Assembly (NCBI RefSeq): GCF_900496975.1
Contig: NZ_UFQC01000008.1
Span: 124,001 to 188,000, forward strand
Reading direction: 5' to 3'
Origin: Achromobacter veterisilvae
GTDB lineage: Bacteria; Pseudomonadota; Gammaproteobacteria; Burkholderiales; Burkholderiaceae_B
DNA length: 64,000 nt
Below are positions 38,436-50,649 of this stretch, in pieces. The first letter of the stretch is position 1. Every line of letters begins with the position of its first letter. The notes beneath the pieces are model-generated. The model worked only from the letters and a program-made list of their open reading frames with translations. It had not been told where the DNA came from and ran no database searches. Both the position numbers and the translations under genes were made by a program.

Positions 38436-39776
38436 ATGAGCCATACCCACGTCCTGCATCGCTCCCTACGCCAGACGCCTCCTGTCGCCGTGCGCGGCCA
38501 GGGCGCGTGGGTCTATGACAGCGCCGGCCGCGCCTACCTCGACGGATCGGGCGGCGCCGCGGTCTCGTGCCTGGGGCACAACCACCCCGACGTCCAGGCC
38601 GCCATGCACGCGCAGATCGACGCGCTGGCCTATGCGCACACCAGTTTCTTCACGACGGAAGTCGCCGAGCGCCTGGCCGACCGCCTGGTCGCCGACGCGC
38701 CGGAGGGCATTTCGCACGCCTATTTCGTGTCGGGCGGGTCCGAGGCCGTGGAGGCGGCACTGAAAATGGCCCGCCAGTACTTCGTGGAAATCGGCCAGCC
38801 CGAGCGCCGCCACATCGTGGCGCGGCGGCAGAGCTACCACGGCAACACGCTGGGCGCGCTGGCGGTGGGCGGCAATGCGTGGCGCCGCGCGCAATTCGCG
38901 CCGCTGCTGATCGAGGTCGAGCACGTCTCGCCCTGTTATGCCTACCGCGACCAGCGCGAAGGCGAAAGCGCCGAGCAGTACGGCGAACGGCTGGCCCTGG
39001 AACTGGAGCAGACGTTCGAACGGCTGGGCCCGGGCAGCGTCATGGCGTTCGTGGCCGAACCCGTGGTCGGCGCCACCGCCGGCGCGCTCACGGCGGTGCC
39101 CGGCTACTTCCGCCGCATCCGCGAAGTCTGCGACCGCCACGGCGTGCTGCTGATCGCCGACGAAGTGATGTGCGGCATGGGCCGCACCGGCACGCTGTAC
39201 GCGGTGGAACAGGAGGGCGTGACGCCCGACCTGATCGCCATCGCCAAGGGCCTGGGCGGCGGCTACCAGCCCATCGGCGCGGTGATGGCGCAGCGGCGCA
39301 TCGTGGACGCCATGCAGCAGGGCAGCGGCTTCTTCCAGCACGGCCACACCTACCTGGGGCACGCGGTGGCCTGCGCGGCGTCGCTCGCCGTGCAGGACGT
39401 GATCCGGCGCGACGGCCTGCTGGCGCGCGTGCGCGAACAAGGCGCCGGCCTGCGCGAACGGCTCGAACGCGCGCTGGGCGCCCACCCGCGGGTCGGAGAC
39501 ATCCGGGGCCGAGGCCTGTTCATGGGCATCGAACTGGTGCGGGACCGGACAACCAAGCAGACCTTCGACCCCGCGCTTGCGCTGCACGCGCGCATCAAGC
39601 GCGAGGCCATGGCGCGCGGGCTGATGGTCTATCCGATGGGCGGCACCCTCGACGGCCGCCAGGGCGACCACGTGCTGCTCGCTCCGCCCTTCATCATCAC
39701 GGACGACGAACTGGACCAATTGACCGAACGCCTGGCGGGCGCCATCGACGCCGCCATCGCGCAGGCGCCCGCCTAG
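38436..39776 (+). CDS. Class III PLP omega-aminotransferase
   Basis: Transfers an amino group from a terminal amine, omega-amino acid or similar donor to pyruvate or another 2-oxo acid. The 446-residue protein has the PLP aspartate D242 (LLIADEVMCGMGRTG) and Schiff-base lysine K271 (IAIAKGLGGGYQPIGAVM). It follows the rpiR gene by 45 bp and precedes transport genes by 158 bp. Candidate donors include beta-alanine, taurine-like and hydroxy-amino compounds; no sulfonate or phosphonate genes are present, so the substrate stays open. Confidence 0.9.
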   Translation: MSHTHVLHRSLRQTPPVAVRGQGAWVYDSAGRAYLDGSGGAAVSCLGHNHPDVQAAMHAQIDALAYAHTSFFTTEVAERLADRLVADAPEGISHAYFVSGGSEAVEAALKMARQYFVEIGQPERRHIVARRQSYHGNTLGALAVGGNAWRRAQFAPLLIEVEHVSPCYAYRDQREGESAEQYGERLALELEQTFERLGPGSVMAFVAEPVVGATAGALTAVPGYFRRIREVCDRHGVLLIADEVMCGMGRTGTLYAVEQEGVTPDLIAIAKGLGGGYQPIGAVMAQRRIVDAMQQGSGFFQHGHTYLGHAVACAASLAVQDVIRRDGLLARVREQGAGLRERLERALGAHPRVGDIRGRGLFMGIELVRDRTTKQTFDPALALHARIKREAMARGLMVYPMGGTLDGRQGDHVLLAPPFIITDDELDQLTERLAGAIDAAIAQAPA

Positions 39777-39934
39777 GCGGCGCCTGCCGGCGCGGCGGGG
39801 GGAATCCGCCGCGCCTTCGCCCGCCTCGCGCGGGTACGTGACGATTCGCACAGGGCGTTCCGCGGCTCGCGGGATGCGCCGACCGCCGGCAGAGACCGGC
39901 AATCTCACGGGGAAAAACCCCAAAAGGAGTTGGC
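39777..39934 (+). other. Aminotransferase-TAXI intergenic region with hairpin
   Basis: A 10-bp stem GGCGCGGCGG/CCGCCGCGCC (39789-39815) with a 7-nt loop lies just after the aminotransferase stop. No T-run follows, so it looks more like an mRNA-processing or stability element than a full terminator. AAAAGGAG precedes the next start. Confidence 0.45.
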
Positions 39935-40939
39935 ATGACCACGTCCGTCAAACACCCCTTGGGCCATCGCAATGCCTGGACGCTCGCCGCGGCGGGCCTG
40001 GCCACGGCATTGTTGTCCACGGCGCCGGCGCCCGCCGCCGCCCAGCAGAAGTTCGTCAGTATCGGCACCGGCGGCGTCACCGGCGTCTACTATGCCGCCG
40101 GCGGCGCCATCTGCCGTCTCGTCAACAAGGACCGCGCCACCCACGGCATCCGCTGCTCGGTGGAATCGACCGGCGGCTCGGTCTTCAACGCCAACACCAT
40201 CAAGGCGGGCGAACTGGACCTGGGCGTCGTGCAGTCCGACGTCGGCTTCAACGCCTACAGCGGCGAAGGCCAGTTCAAGCAGGCGGGCCCCTATCCCAAG
40301 CTGCGCTCGGTCTTCTCGATCCATCCCGAGCCGTTCACCGTGGTGACGCGCAAGGAAGCCAACATCAAGACCTTCGAGGACCTGAAGGGCAAGCGCTTCA
40401 ACGTCGGCAACCCCGGCTCGGGCACCCGCTCCTCGATGGAAGAACTGCTGGCCACCATGGGCTGGACGCTGAAGGACTTCGCGCTCGCGTCGGAACTGCG
40501 CCCCGACGAGCACGGCTCGGCGCTGTGCGACGGCAAGATCGACGGCTTTTTCTATGGCGTCGGCCACCCGTCGGCCAACATCCAGGACCCCACCACAAGC
40601 TGCGGCGCCAAGCTCGTGTCGCTGACCGGCCCCGCGGTGGACAAGCTGGTCGAAAAATACCCCTACTACGCGCACGCCTCGATTCCGGCGGGGCTGTATC
40701 CGAACAACCCGGCCGAAACCAAGACCTACGGCGTCACCGCCACCTTCGTCACGTCGGCCGACGTGCCCGAGGCCACCGTCTACACCGTGGTCAAGGCCGT
40801 GTTCGACAACTTCGACGACTTCAAGAAGCTGCACCCGGCCTTCGCCAACCTGAAGGCCGCCGACATGGTGAAGAACGGGCTGTCGGCGCCGCTGCATCCG
40901 GGCGCCGAAAAGTACTTCAAGGAAAAGGGCCTGCTCTAA
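39935..40939 (+). CDS. TAXI-family TRAP transporter binding protein
   Basis: Periplasmic receptor of 334 residues with a signal peptide (about 1-36, cleaved near AAAQ). Sequence blocks [20 protein letters not shown] and [14 protein letters not shown] are typical of the TAXI branch of TRAP receptors, which bind glutamate, 2-oxo acids or related acids. AAAAGGAG is well placed. The fused permease gene follows 164 bp later. Confidence 0.93.
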   Translation: MTTSVKHPLGHRNAWTLAAAGLATALLSTAPAPAAAQQKFVSIGTGGVTGVYYAAGGAICRLVNKDRATHGIRCSVESTGGSVFNANTIKAGELDLGVVQSDVGFNAYSGEGQFKQAGPYPKLRSVFSIHPEPFTVVTRKEANIKTFEDLKGKRFNVGNPGSGTRSSMEELLATMGWTLKDFALASELRPDEHGSALCDGKIDGFFYGVGHPSANIQDPTTSCGAKLVSLTGPAVDKLVEKYPYYAHASIPAGLYPNNPAETKTYGVTATFVTSADVPEATVYTVVKAVFDNFDDFKKLHPAFANLKAADMVKNGLSAPLHPGAEKYFKEKGLL

Positions 40940-40971
40940 GGCCGCGGGACCGCCAGCCCGGCGGGCCGGAA

Positions 40972-41012
40972 GGGACCGCGCTCACTGGCCCGGCGGGCTC
41001 GCGCGCGGTCCC
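40972..41012 (+). other. Large hairpin between TAXI receptor and permease genes
   Basis: Inverted repeat GGGACCGCG (40972-40980)/CGCGGTCCC (41004-41012) enclosing an inner GCCCGGCGGGC palindrome. Such elements after binding-protein genes often stabilise the upstream message and lower permease expression. Confidence 0.5.
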
Positions 41013-41103
41013 GGCGGCTGCCGCCCCGTGCGCGCCGCCGCCGCGCGCAAGGACACAACGCGCGCCGCTCCACGGCGCGCGCCATGACTCGTAGGGGAAT
41101 TTC

Positions 41104-43737
41104 ATGACAAAAGAGCCGCATACGCCGGCCCCGGACCTCGAACAACTGGTCGCCGACGCCGACCGCGGAGGCCGCAACGTCCGCGGCGTCGCGGGCGCCA
41201 CGCTGGCCGCGGGCGCGCTGATCTGGTCCGTGTTCCAGCTCTGGTACGCGTCCCCGCTGCCGTTCTCGCTGAACTGGGGAATCTTCAACGACACCGAGGC
41301 GCGCGCGCTGCACCTGGGCATCGCCATGTTCCTGGGCTACCTGGCGTATCCGGCCAGCAAGCGGTCCGCGCGCGACCGCATGCCCTGGTACGACTGGGCG
41401 CTGGCGCTGATGGCGGCCTTCTGCGGCAGCTATCTGTACCTGTTCTATAACGAACTGGCCGGCCGCCCCGGGCAGCCCACGACGATGGACGTGGCCACGG
41501 CCGTCATCGGGCTGGCGCTGCTGCTGGAAGTAACGCGCCGCGCGCTGGGCCTGCCCATGACGGTGCTGGGCCTGGTGTTCGTCGCCTACGCGCTGGCCGG
41601 CCCCTGGCTGCCCGACGTGCTGGCGCACCGGGGCGCGTCGCTGGAACGCCTGATGTCCCACATGTGGCTCACCACCGAGGGCGTCTATGGCGTGGCGCTG
41701 GGCGTGTCGGTGTCGTACATCTTCATCTTCGTGCTGCTGGGCTCCATGCTGGACAGGTGCGGCGCCGGCAACTACATGATGCAGGTCTCGTTCGCGCTGC
41801 TGGGCCATCTGCGCGGCGGCCCGGCCAAGGTGGCCGTGGTGTCCTCCGCCGTCAACGGCCTGGTGTCGGCGTCGTCGGTGGCCAACGTGGTGACGGGCGG
41901 CATCTTCACGATTCCCCTCATGAAAAAGGCCGGCTACGGCGGCGTGCGCGCGGGCGCGATCGAGACCGCCTCGTCGGTCAACGGCCAGATCATGCCGCCC
42001 GTCATGGGCGCGGCCGCCTTCCTGATGATCGAATACGTCGGCATCCCCTATACCGACATCATCCGCCACGCGATCCTGCCGGCCGCCATCTCGTACATCG
42101 CGCTCTTCTACATCGTCCACCTGGAAGCCCTGAAACTCGGCATCCAGCCCATGATGGCTTCCGGCCCCGTCCGCACGCCGCTGCAGAAGCTGGCGGGTTG
42201 GGGCATGGGCATCAGCGGCACCCTGGTGGTGATGGGCGCGGTCTACTACATCGGCACAGGCATACAGGCGGTGGCGGGCGCCGCCGCCACCTGGGTGCTG
42301 CTGGCCGTCCTGGCGGCGCTCTACCTGTGGCTGCTGCGCATCGCGGCCCGCCACCCCGACCTGCCGCAGGACATCGACATCAACCACCCGGTGCGGCCGC
42401 AGCCCTGGCCCACCGTGCGCGCCGGGCTGTACTTCCTGATACCCATCGGCATCCTGGTCTGGTGCCTGAGCGTGGAAGAACTGTCGGCGGGCCTGTCGGC
42501 GTTCTGGGCGGCGATGGCGATGCTGTTCCAGATGGTCACGCAGCGTCCGCTGATCGCGTGGTTCCGCAAACAGCCGGCGGGGCCCGCCTGGCGCCAGGGA
42601 TGGCGCGACGCCATCGGCGGCCTGGAGGAAGGCGCCCGCAACATGATCGGCATCGCCATCGCCTGCGGCACCGCGGGCCTGATCGTCGGCGCCATCACCC
42701 TGACGGGCCTGGGATTGCGCATGACGGCGTTCGTCGAGCTGGTGTCGATGGGCAACGTGCTGCTGATGCTGATCTTCACGGCGGTGGTGTGCCTGATCCT
42801 GGGCCTGGGCATGCCCACGACGGCCAACTACATCCTGATGGCCACGCTGATGGCCCCGGTGGTGGTGGAACTGGGCGCCCAGAACGGGCTGGTCATCCCC
42901 CTGATCGCCGTGCACATGTTCGTGTTCTATTACGGCATCATGGCGGACATCACGCCGCCGGTGGGCCTGGCCACCTTCGCGGCGGCCGCGATCTCCGGCG
43001 AAGACCCGATCAAGACCGGCATCCAGGGGGCCACCTACGCGGCGCGCACGGCCATCCTGCCGTTCATGTTCGTGTTCAACCCAATGCTGCTGCTGATCGA
43101 CGTCAGCTACGGCTGGGAGCTGGCGCTGGTCGTGGCCGGCGCCACCCTCGCCTCGCTGACCTTCGCGGCGGCCACCATGAAATGGTTCCGCACGCGCTGC
43201 ACGCTGCTCGAAGTCGGCGTGCTGCTGCTGGTGACGTTCATGCTCTTCCGTCCGGACTGGTTCATGGACCATTTCGCGCCGCGCCACGAAAGCCGCCCGG
43301 CATCCGAGTTGCAGGCTATCGCCGCCGCGCTGCCGGACAACGGCCGCCTGACGGTGGTGCTGCGCGGGATCAACCTGGAAGGCGACGATCTGACCAAGAC
43401 CGTCGCCGTCGCCCTGCCCGAGCTGTCGCCGGGCGCCGAGACGCCGGGCGCCGGCACGCCGGAAGCGGGCCGCAAGCGCCTGGCCGAAGCCGGGCTGACG
43501 CTGATGAGCCTGGGCGACCAGACGCAGATCGGCGGCCTGCGCTTCGGCAGCCGCGCGCAGCGCGCCGGCTGGGAACAGGGCTGGGACGTGCTGGAAGTGA
43601 AAATGCCGAACCCGCAGCGCTGGTCCGACTTCTGGGTGTACGTGCCCGCGCTGTTGTTGCTGGCGGGCATGTGGATGCGCCAGGGCCGGCGCGACGGCGG
43701 CGCCCCCGCCGGCCGGTTGCGGACGGACCCGGCCTGA
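41104..43737 (+). CDS. TRAP transporter fused DctQM permease with C-terminal DUF3394
   Basis: Inner-membrane permease of 877 residues working with the upstream TAXI receptor. The N-terminal quarter contains the DctQ-like helices, the middle the large DctM domain (LGSMLDRCGAGNYMMQVSFA; GLGMPTTANYILMATLMAPV; ADITPPVGLATFAAAAISGE). After about residue 700 a soluble tail follows (LTVVLRGINLEGDDLTKTVA; IGGLRFGSRAQRAGWEQGW), matching the DUF3394 extension of some fused TRAP permeases. It is convergent with the next gene with no gap between stop codons. Confidence 0.93.
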   Translation: MTKEPHTPAPDLEQLVADADRGGRNVRGVAGATLAAGALIWSVFQLWYASPLPFSLNWGIFNDTEARALHLGIAMFLGYLAYPASKRSARDRMPWYDWALALMAAFCGSYLYLFYNELAGRPGQPTTMDVATAVIGLALLLEVTRRALGLPMTVLGLVFVAYALAGPWLPDVLAHRGASLERLMSHMWLTTEGVYGVALGVSVSYIFIFVLLGSMLDRCGAGNYMMQVSFALLGHLRGGPAKVAVVSSAVNGLVSASSVANVVTGGIFTIPLMKKAGYGGVRAGAIETASSVNGQIMPPVMGAAAFLMIEYVGIPYTDIIRHAILPAAISYIALFYIVHLEALKLGIQPMMASGPVRTPLQKLAGWGMGISGTLVVMGAVYYIGTGIQAVAGAAATWVLLAVLAALYLWLLRIAARHPDLPQDIDINHPVRPQPWPTVRAGLYFLIPIGILVWCLSVEELSAGLSAFWAAMAMLFQMVTQRPLIAWFRKQPAGPAWRQGWRDAIGGLEEGARNMIGIAIACGTAGLIVGAITLTGLGLRMTAFVELVSMGNVLLMLIFTAVVCLILGLGMPTTANYILMATLMAPVVVELGAQNGLVIPLIAVHMFVFYYGIMADITPPVGLATFAAAAISGEDPIKTGIQGATYAARTAILPFMFVFNPMLLLIDVSYGWELALVVAGATLASLTFAAATMKWFRTRCTLLEVGVLLLVTFMLFRPDWFMDHFAPRHESRPASELQAIAAALPDNGRLTVVLRGINLEGDDLTKTVAVALPELSPGAETPGAGTPEAGRKRLAEAGLTLMSLGDQTQIGGLRFGSRAQRAGWEQGWDVLEVKMPNPQRWSDFWVYVPALLLLAGMWMRQGRRDGGAPAGRLRTDPA

Positions 43738-44943
43738 TCAGCCCGCCCGCGCGCGCCGCCAGGCCGGCCGGGCGCCGAGGGTGAGCGCGCGCAGGAACCA
43801 TTCCACCGGGCCGTAGGCATGCCGCCGCAGCCACCATGCGGACAGCGGAAGCTGGGCCGCGAAAATGGCCACGGCCATGCCGAAGGCCGCCAGCGGCGGC
43901 ACCGCGGCGAACAGCCGCAGGCCCCAGGCGGTGAAAAGAAAGGCGCAGACGACGGACTGCATCAGGTAGTTGGTCAGCGCCATGCGCCCCGCCGCCGCGA
44001 GCCAGCCGCCGATCCGCGCGCCCGGACGCGTGCGCAGCGCCAGGAGGAAAGCGGCCGCATAGGACATGCTGAGCAGCGGCGCGGTCAGCAGGTCGGCCGC
44101 CAGCCCGGGCAGTTCCCAGGCGGCGCCCGCGGAAGGCAGCGCGGCGGTGGCGTACGCCGCCGAGCCGGCCAGGCCCGGCAGCAGCCCCAGCGCGCACAGC
44201 AGGCCCAGCGCTTGCGGGCGGCGCCAGGGGTCGGCCAGCGCTTCACGGCGGCCCAGCGCGTAGCCGGCCAGGAACATGGCGAAGACGAACGGGCCCTGCA
44301 CGAAGAGGACCGTGAACCAGACGGCCTCGGCCAGTTCCTTGACGTGCTGGGCGATGGTGCTGCCGATGGTGCCGCGGTAGGCCTCGATGGCCGACAGCGC
44401 ATCCGCCTTGTATTGCGCCGCGTAATCGGCCGGCGCCGGGTCCAGGAAGGCCAGCGCGCCCAGGACGGCCCACAACAGGGAGGCCACGACGACGAGCCAC
44501 AGCGCGGCGCGCAGCGCCCGCGCCGGGGCCATCCGCCGGCACAGCAGCAGCCCCACGCCCAGCAAGGCATAGGTGACGAGGATGTCGCCCTGGTAGAACA
44601 GCACGGCATGCGCGCCGCCCAGCACGGCCAGCCCCGCCAGCCGGCGCAGGAACCGGGGCGTGAACGCGGCCTGCCCGCGTTCGGCCGCCGCCATCTGCAA
44701 GGTGAAGCTGTAGCCGAACAGGAACGAGAACAGCAGGTAGAACTTGGTCTCGAACAGCCAGGCGATCAGCCATCGCACGGCCAGGTCCACGGGGCGGGAG
44801 TACGCCGGGTCGGCCATGCCGGCGCCGTAGAACGGCGATGAGAACACCCCGATGTTGACCACCAGGATGCCGAACAGCGCGAAGCCGCGCAGCGCGTCCA
44901 CCTGGGCCAGCCGCTCGGGAGCCCCGGCCGGTTGGACGCGCAT
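43738..44943 (-). CDS. DUF418 (YeiB-like) polytopic membrane protein
   Basis: A 401-residue inner-membrane protein with about nine or ten hydrophobic segments. The N-terminus (LAQVDALRGFALFGILVVNI) and the C-terminal DUF418 block (GRMALTNYLMQSVVCAFLFT) define the YeiB family, related to membrane acyltransferase-like proteins. It lies 7 bp downstream of parC and may be co-transcribed. No experimentally grounded function can be given. Confidence 0.85.
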   Translation of the reverse strand: MRVQPAGAPERLAQVDALRGFALFGILVVNIGVFSSPFYGAGMADPAYSRPVDLAVRWLIAWLFETKFYLLFSFLFGYSFTLQMAAAERGQAAFTPRFLRRLAGLAVLGGAHAVLFYQGDILVTYALLGVGLLLCRRMAPARALRAALWLVVVASLLWAVLGALAFLDPAPADYAAQYKADALSAIEAYRGTIGSTIAQHVKELAEAVWFTVLFVQGPFVFAMFLAGYALGRREALADPWRRPQALGLLCALGLLPGLAGSAAYATAALPSAGAAWELPGLAADLLTAPLLSMSYAAAFLLALRTRPGARIGGWLAAAGRMALTNYLMQSVVCAFLFTAWGLRLFAAVPPLAAFGMAVAIFAAQLPLSAWWLRRHAYGPVEWFLRALTLGARPAWRRARAG

Positions 44944-44950
44944 CGCCAGC

Positions 44951-47275
44951 CTAGCCCAGCACCGGGGACAGCACCGGCTGCTTGGGCCGGACGTCCAGCG
45001 CGCGCCCCTTGCGGGCCCGCTTGCCGACGTAGGGCGCCAGCGCCGCGCCGGCCAGGATGTCCTCGGTGTGCTTGTTGCGGTAGATGCCCGCGGCGCGCAG
45101 GCCGCCCGCGCCGATCGGCACGGTCTGGTCCAGCTTGTCGGACGGATCCAGGCCCATCAGGATGGTGCCGCGTCCGCCGCCCGACAGGGTCTTGACCTCG
45201 TCCAGGCCGAAGACCAGGAACTTGCCCTTGTGCGACAGCAGCGCAAGCTGCGTGGCGCCCGCGAACAGCGGCACCGGGCGCAGCAGTTCGTCGCCCTCTT
45301 CCAGCGTGATGAACTGCTTGCCCGCGCGCTGGCGGCTGACCATGTCGGAGAGCCTGGCGGCGAAGCCGTAGCCGCCGCGCGTGGCCAGCAGCCAGCGGCT
45401 GTCGGCGGCCGCCGCGATCGTGTGGACGATGCGCGTGCCCGGCCCCAGGTCGATCATGGTGGTGACCGGCTGGCCGTCGCCGCGCGCCGAAGGCAGCCCG
45501 GCGACCGGCACGGAGTAGACGCGCCCGTTGTCGCCCACGGCGATCAGGGTATCGGTGGTGCGGCACTCGAACGCGCCGTACAGGTCGTCGCCCTGCTTGA
45601 AGCCGAATTGCGCGGCGTCGTGGCCGTGGCCCTGGCGGGCCCGCAGCCAGCCCTTCTGCGACACCACCACGGTGACGGGTTCGTCCAGCACCTTGGTTTC
45701 GAGCACGGCGCGTTCGGCGGTCTCGATCAGCGTGCGGCGGTCGTCGCCGTACTGCTTGGCGTCGGCCTCGATCTCCTTGATCAGGAGGCGCTTGAGCGCG
45801 GAAGGATTGTCCAGCAGTTCCTGCAGGCTGACCTGGTCCTTGCGCTTGTCCGCCAGTTCCTGCTCGATCTTGAAGCCTTCCAGGCGGGCCAATTGGCGCA
45901 GGCGCATTTCGAGGATGTCCTCGGCCTGCCGCTCGGACAGCTTGAAGCGCTCCATCAGCGCGGCGCGGGGCTCGTCCGATTCGCGGATCGTCTGGATCAC
46001 TTCGTCCACGTTCAGGTAGACGACCATCCGGCCTTCCAGCACGTGGATGCGGTCGATGACCTTGTCCAGGCGGAAGCGCGTGCGCCGCACCACGGTGTCG
46101 GTGCGGAACGCCAGCCATTCGACCAGGACGCCGCGCAGGCCCTTCTGGCGCGGCCTGCCGTCGGTGCCGATGCACACCAGGTTGATGGAAGAACTGCTTT
46201 CCATGCTGGTCTGCGCCAGCAGCGTGTTGACGAATTCGTCGCGGTCCACGCGCGAGGTCTTGGGTTCGAACACCAGGCGCACGGCGGCGTCCTTGCCTGA
46301 TTCGTCGCGCACCGCGTCCAGCAGGTTCAGCATGACCGCCTTGGCCTGCGTCTGCTCGGGCGTCAGGCTCTTCTTGCCGGTCTTCACCTTGGGGTTGGTG
46401 ATTTCCTCGATTTCCTCCAGCACCTTCTGGCCCGAAGTGCCCGGGGGCAGCTCGGTGACCACCAGTTGCCACTGGCCGCGCGCCATTTCCTCGAACTGCC
46501 AGCGGGCGCGCACCTTGAGGGAACCGCGGCCGCCCGCGTAGATCTGGGCGATGTCTTCGGCGGGCGTGATGATCTGCCCGCCGCCGGCGAAGTCCGGCCC
46601 GGGGATGAGCGCGTGCAGTTCGGCGTCCGGCAACTGCGGATGCTTGATGAGCGCCACGCAGGCCTGCGCCACTTCGCGCAGGTTGTGCGGCGGGATTTCG
46701 GTCGCCATGCCGACCGCGATGCCCGACGCGCCGTTCAGCAGCATCACGGGCAGGCGCGCCGGCAGCATCTGCGGTTCTTCCTGGCTGCCGTCGTAGTTGG
46801 GCACGAAGTCCACGGTGCCTTCGTCCAGTTCGTCCAGCAGCAGCTTGGCGATGGGCGTCAGGCGGGCTTCCGTGTATCGCATGGCGGCGGCGTTGTCGCC
46901 GTCGCGCGAACCGAAATTGCCCTGGCCGTCGATCAGCGGATAGCGCAGCGAAAAGTCCTGCGCCATGCGCACCATGGCGTCGTAGGCGGCCTGGTCGCCA
47001 TGCGGGTGATACTTGCCCAGCACGTCGCCCACGACGCGCGCGGATTTCACCGGCTTGGCGCCGGCGGACAGGCCCATCGCCTGCATGGCGAAGAGAATGC
47101 GGCGCTGCACGGGCTTCTGCCCGTCGCCCACGTCCGGCAGGGCGCGGCCCCGCACCACGGAAACGGCATAGTCCAGATAGGCCTGCTCGGCATAGCGCGC
47201 CAGGGTGATGGCGGCATCCCCGTCGCCATCGGGCGGGGTGGAGTCGAACAAGCCGGGTTGATTGCTGTCGGTCAT
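44951..47275 (-). CDS. parC: DNA topoisomerase IV subunit A
   Basis: Decatenates daughter chromosomes together with ParE. The 774-residue protein has the catalytic tyrosine in [10 protein letters not shown] and a C-terminal beta-pinwheel. The quinolone-resistance region reads [12 protein letters not shown]: the positions matching E. coli S80 and E84 are Gln and Asp. It sits 45 bp downstream of a small membrane gene that separates it from parE. Confidence 0.95.
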   Translation of the reverse strand: MTDSNQPGLFDSTPPDGDGDAAITLARYAEQAYLDYAVSVVRGRALPDVGDGQKPVQRRILFAMQAMGLSAGAKPVKSARVVGDVLGKYHPHGDQAAYDAMVRMAQDFSLRYPLIDGQGNFGSRDGDNAAAMRYTEARLTPIAKLLLDELDEGTVDFVPNYDGSQEEPQMLPARLPVMLLNGASGIAVGMATEIPPHNLREVAQACVALIKHPQLPDAELHALIPGPDFAGGGQIITPAEDIAQIYAGGRGSLKVRARWQFEEMARGQWQLVVTELPPGTSGQKVLEEIEEITNPKVKTGKKSLTPEQTQAKAVMLNLLDAVRDESGKDAAVRLVFEPKTSRVDRDEFVNTLLAQTSMESSSSINLVCIGTDGRPRQKGLRGVLVEWLAFRTDTVVRRTRFRLDKVIDRIHVLEGRMVVYLNVDEVIQTIRESDEPRAALMERFKLSERQAEDILEMRLRQLARLEGFKIEQELADKRKDQVSLQELLDNPSALKRLLIKEIEADAKQYGDDRRTLIETAERAVLETKVLDEPVTVVVSQKGWLRARQGHGHDAAQFGFKQGDDLYGAFECRTTDTLIAVGDNGRVYSVPVAGLPSARGDGQPVTTMIDLGPGTRIVHTIAAAADSRWLLATRGGYGFAARLSDMVSRQRAGKQFITLEEGDELLRPVPLFAGATQLALLSHKGKFLVFGLDEVKTLSGGGRGTILMGLDPSDKLDQTVPIGAGGLRAAGIYRNKHTEDILAGAALAPYVGKRARKGRALDVRPKQPVLSPVLG

Positions 47276-47320
47276 GATGGTTTCAGATAGACAATTTCAT
47301 CGGAACGGCGTCTAAGCGCC

Positions 47321-47916
47321 TCAAGCGGACGGCGCCAACTGCGTATCGGCGACGTGCGCGCGCAACTGGGCTCGCACCGCCTCCAACGTAGCGGCGTCCT
47401 GGCCGCGCTTGGGAATGATCACGCCCTGCAAGGTGCCCAGGATGACGTACAGGTGCTGCGGGGTTTCTTCAACCCGGCGGATATCGGACCAGTCCATGCG
47501 CCCGGAGGCGGTGGCCGTCGTGTCCGAAATGCCCTCGGATCCGAAGTCCAGCCGGTGCTGGCCCAGGAACAGGTCGTCGGGCTGCTTTTTCAGCATGCGC
47601 CGGGTGTTCATCCTGACCAGCGGCGGCAAGGCGAACTCGTAGGCCAGCGCCAGCAGCGCGAGGATGCCCAGCCCCACGGCCAGCCCCTCGAAATACACGG
47701 GCAGTATCCGCCCCCAGTCCGGCCCCTTGCCGTCCCAGGTCTGCCAGATCAGGTAGGCCAGCAAGGCCACGATCATCAGGACCGCGAAACGCAGGTGGGA
47801 CCGGTAGCGGCGGCGGCGCAGTTCGGGACGCTTGTACACGTAGGCCGCGAACTCCGCGTAGTCGTCGGCCGTCATCTGGACGGTCATCCGGGCTTGGTCG
47901 GGCTGGTCGGACATCA

Positions 47917-47917
<1 letters not shown>
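47321..47917 (-). CDS. YcxB-like membrane protein between parE and parC
   Basis: A 198-residue protein starting MMSDQPDQARMTVQMTADDY, with two membrane segments near residues 45-65 (FAVLMIVALLAYLIW) and 80-100 (GLAVGLGILALLALAYEFAL), then a C-terminal YcxB-type soluble domain (HRLDFGSEGISDTTATASGR; VILGTLQGVIIPKRG). Its start overlaps the parE stop, so the three genes are one unit. A link to topoisomerase function is suggested only by location. Confidence 0.75.
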
Positions 47918-49878
<1,961 letters not shown>

Positions 49879-50075
49879 GTTATCCCCAACATCTGTGGAA
49901 AAAAACCGACATTTTACGGATAAGCCCAGGTTCTGCGCGGCTCCCGGTGGGATGCGCACGACCTGACCAGCTCCGGATTCGGTAGGATGATGACAGTCAC
50001 AGCCGGCGCATCGGGGCTGCATGGGCCCGGATCGCGACAACTGCGCCGCAACATCCTACACAAATCCGGCAAACC
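49879..50075. promoter_or_regulatory. Divergent parE/trxA region with DnaA-box-like pair
   Basis: TTATCCCCA (49880-49888) and TGTGGAAAA (49894-49902) face each other across five bases; each differs by one base from the DnaA box TTATCCACA or its complement. They overlap the parE ribosome binding site region. The remainder up to 50075 shows nothing else recognisable. Confidence 0.4.
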
Positions 50076-50123
50076 CTGTTGTTATTAACAGTGGTATGCC
50101 TGTTGTTATTGACAGTGGTATGC
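50076..50123 (+). repeat. Two tandem 24-bp repeats in the trxA promoter region
   Basis: CTGTTGTTATTAACAGTGGTATGC (50076-50099) and a copy with one change (50100-50123). Each includes a near-palindrome TGTTA-T-TAACA and an extended -10-like TGGTATG; the second copy contains a perfect -35 TTGACA (50109-50114). They end 82 bp before trxA and look like a tandem promoter or operator array. Confidence 0.6.
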
Positions 50124-50205
50124 TTTAGTCCATTCCACAAACAAGAACAACGGCAAGGCGCGTCCCCTTTTACGCGCCCTTTGCTGCCGAACCGAGAATC
50201 ACCTC

Positions 50206-50532
50206 ATGAGCGACCAAATCAAGAACGTCAGTGACGCGAGCTTCGATGCCGATGTGTTGAAGTCCGGCCAGCCGGTGCTGGTGGACTACTGGGCTGCCTG
50301 GTGTGGCCCCTGCAAGATGATTGCCCCGATCCTGGAAGAAGTCGCCACCGAGTACGCCGGCCGCCTGACGGTCGCCAAGCTGAACGTGGACGAAAACCAG
50401 GGCACCGCCGCCAAGTACGGCATCCGTGGCATTCCCACCCTTATGCTCTTTAAGGACGGCCAGGCCGCCGCCACCAAAGTTGGCGCGCTGTCGAAGTCGC
50501 AACTCACCGCATTCCTGGACGGCGCGTTGTAA
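50206..50532 (+). CDS. trxA: Thioredoxin 1
   Basis: General cytoplasmic disulfide reductase of 108 residues. The active site is W32-C33-G34-P35-C36 ([18 protein letters not shown]) and the conserved cis-proline motif is [11 protein letters not shown]. It precedes rho by 117 bp, a frequent gene pair in proteobacteria. Confidence 0.97.
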   Translation: MSDQIKNVSDASFDADVLKSGQPVLVDYWAAWCGPCKMIAPILEEVATEYAGRLTVAKLNVDENQGTAAKYGIRGIPTLMLFKDGQAAATKVGALSKSQLTAFLDGAL

Positions 50533-50649
50533 ACTGCGTGCTGTGAACGAAGGCGCCGCCCTGGTGGCGGCGCTCATTCAATACCGCGCGAGCCCGTCCG
50601 TGGCGCGCCGCCAGAACCCTCCTCTACTTTTCCCCCACCAATCACCGCG

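Noticed and set aside
40936-43287. A 783-codon antisense frame in the TRAP permease region
   Set aside because: His/Arg/Gln-rich translation typical of shadow frames; the plus-strand permease is unambiguous.
50076-50123. Direct repeats as a CRISPR array
   Set aside because: Only two adjacent copies without spacers and no cas genes nearby.
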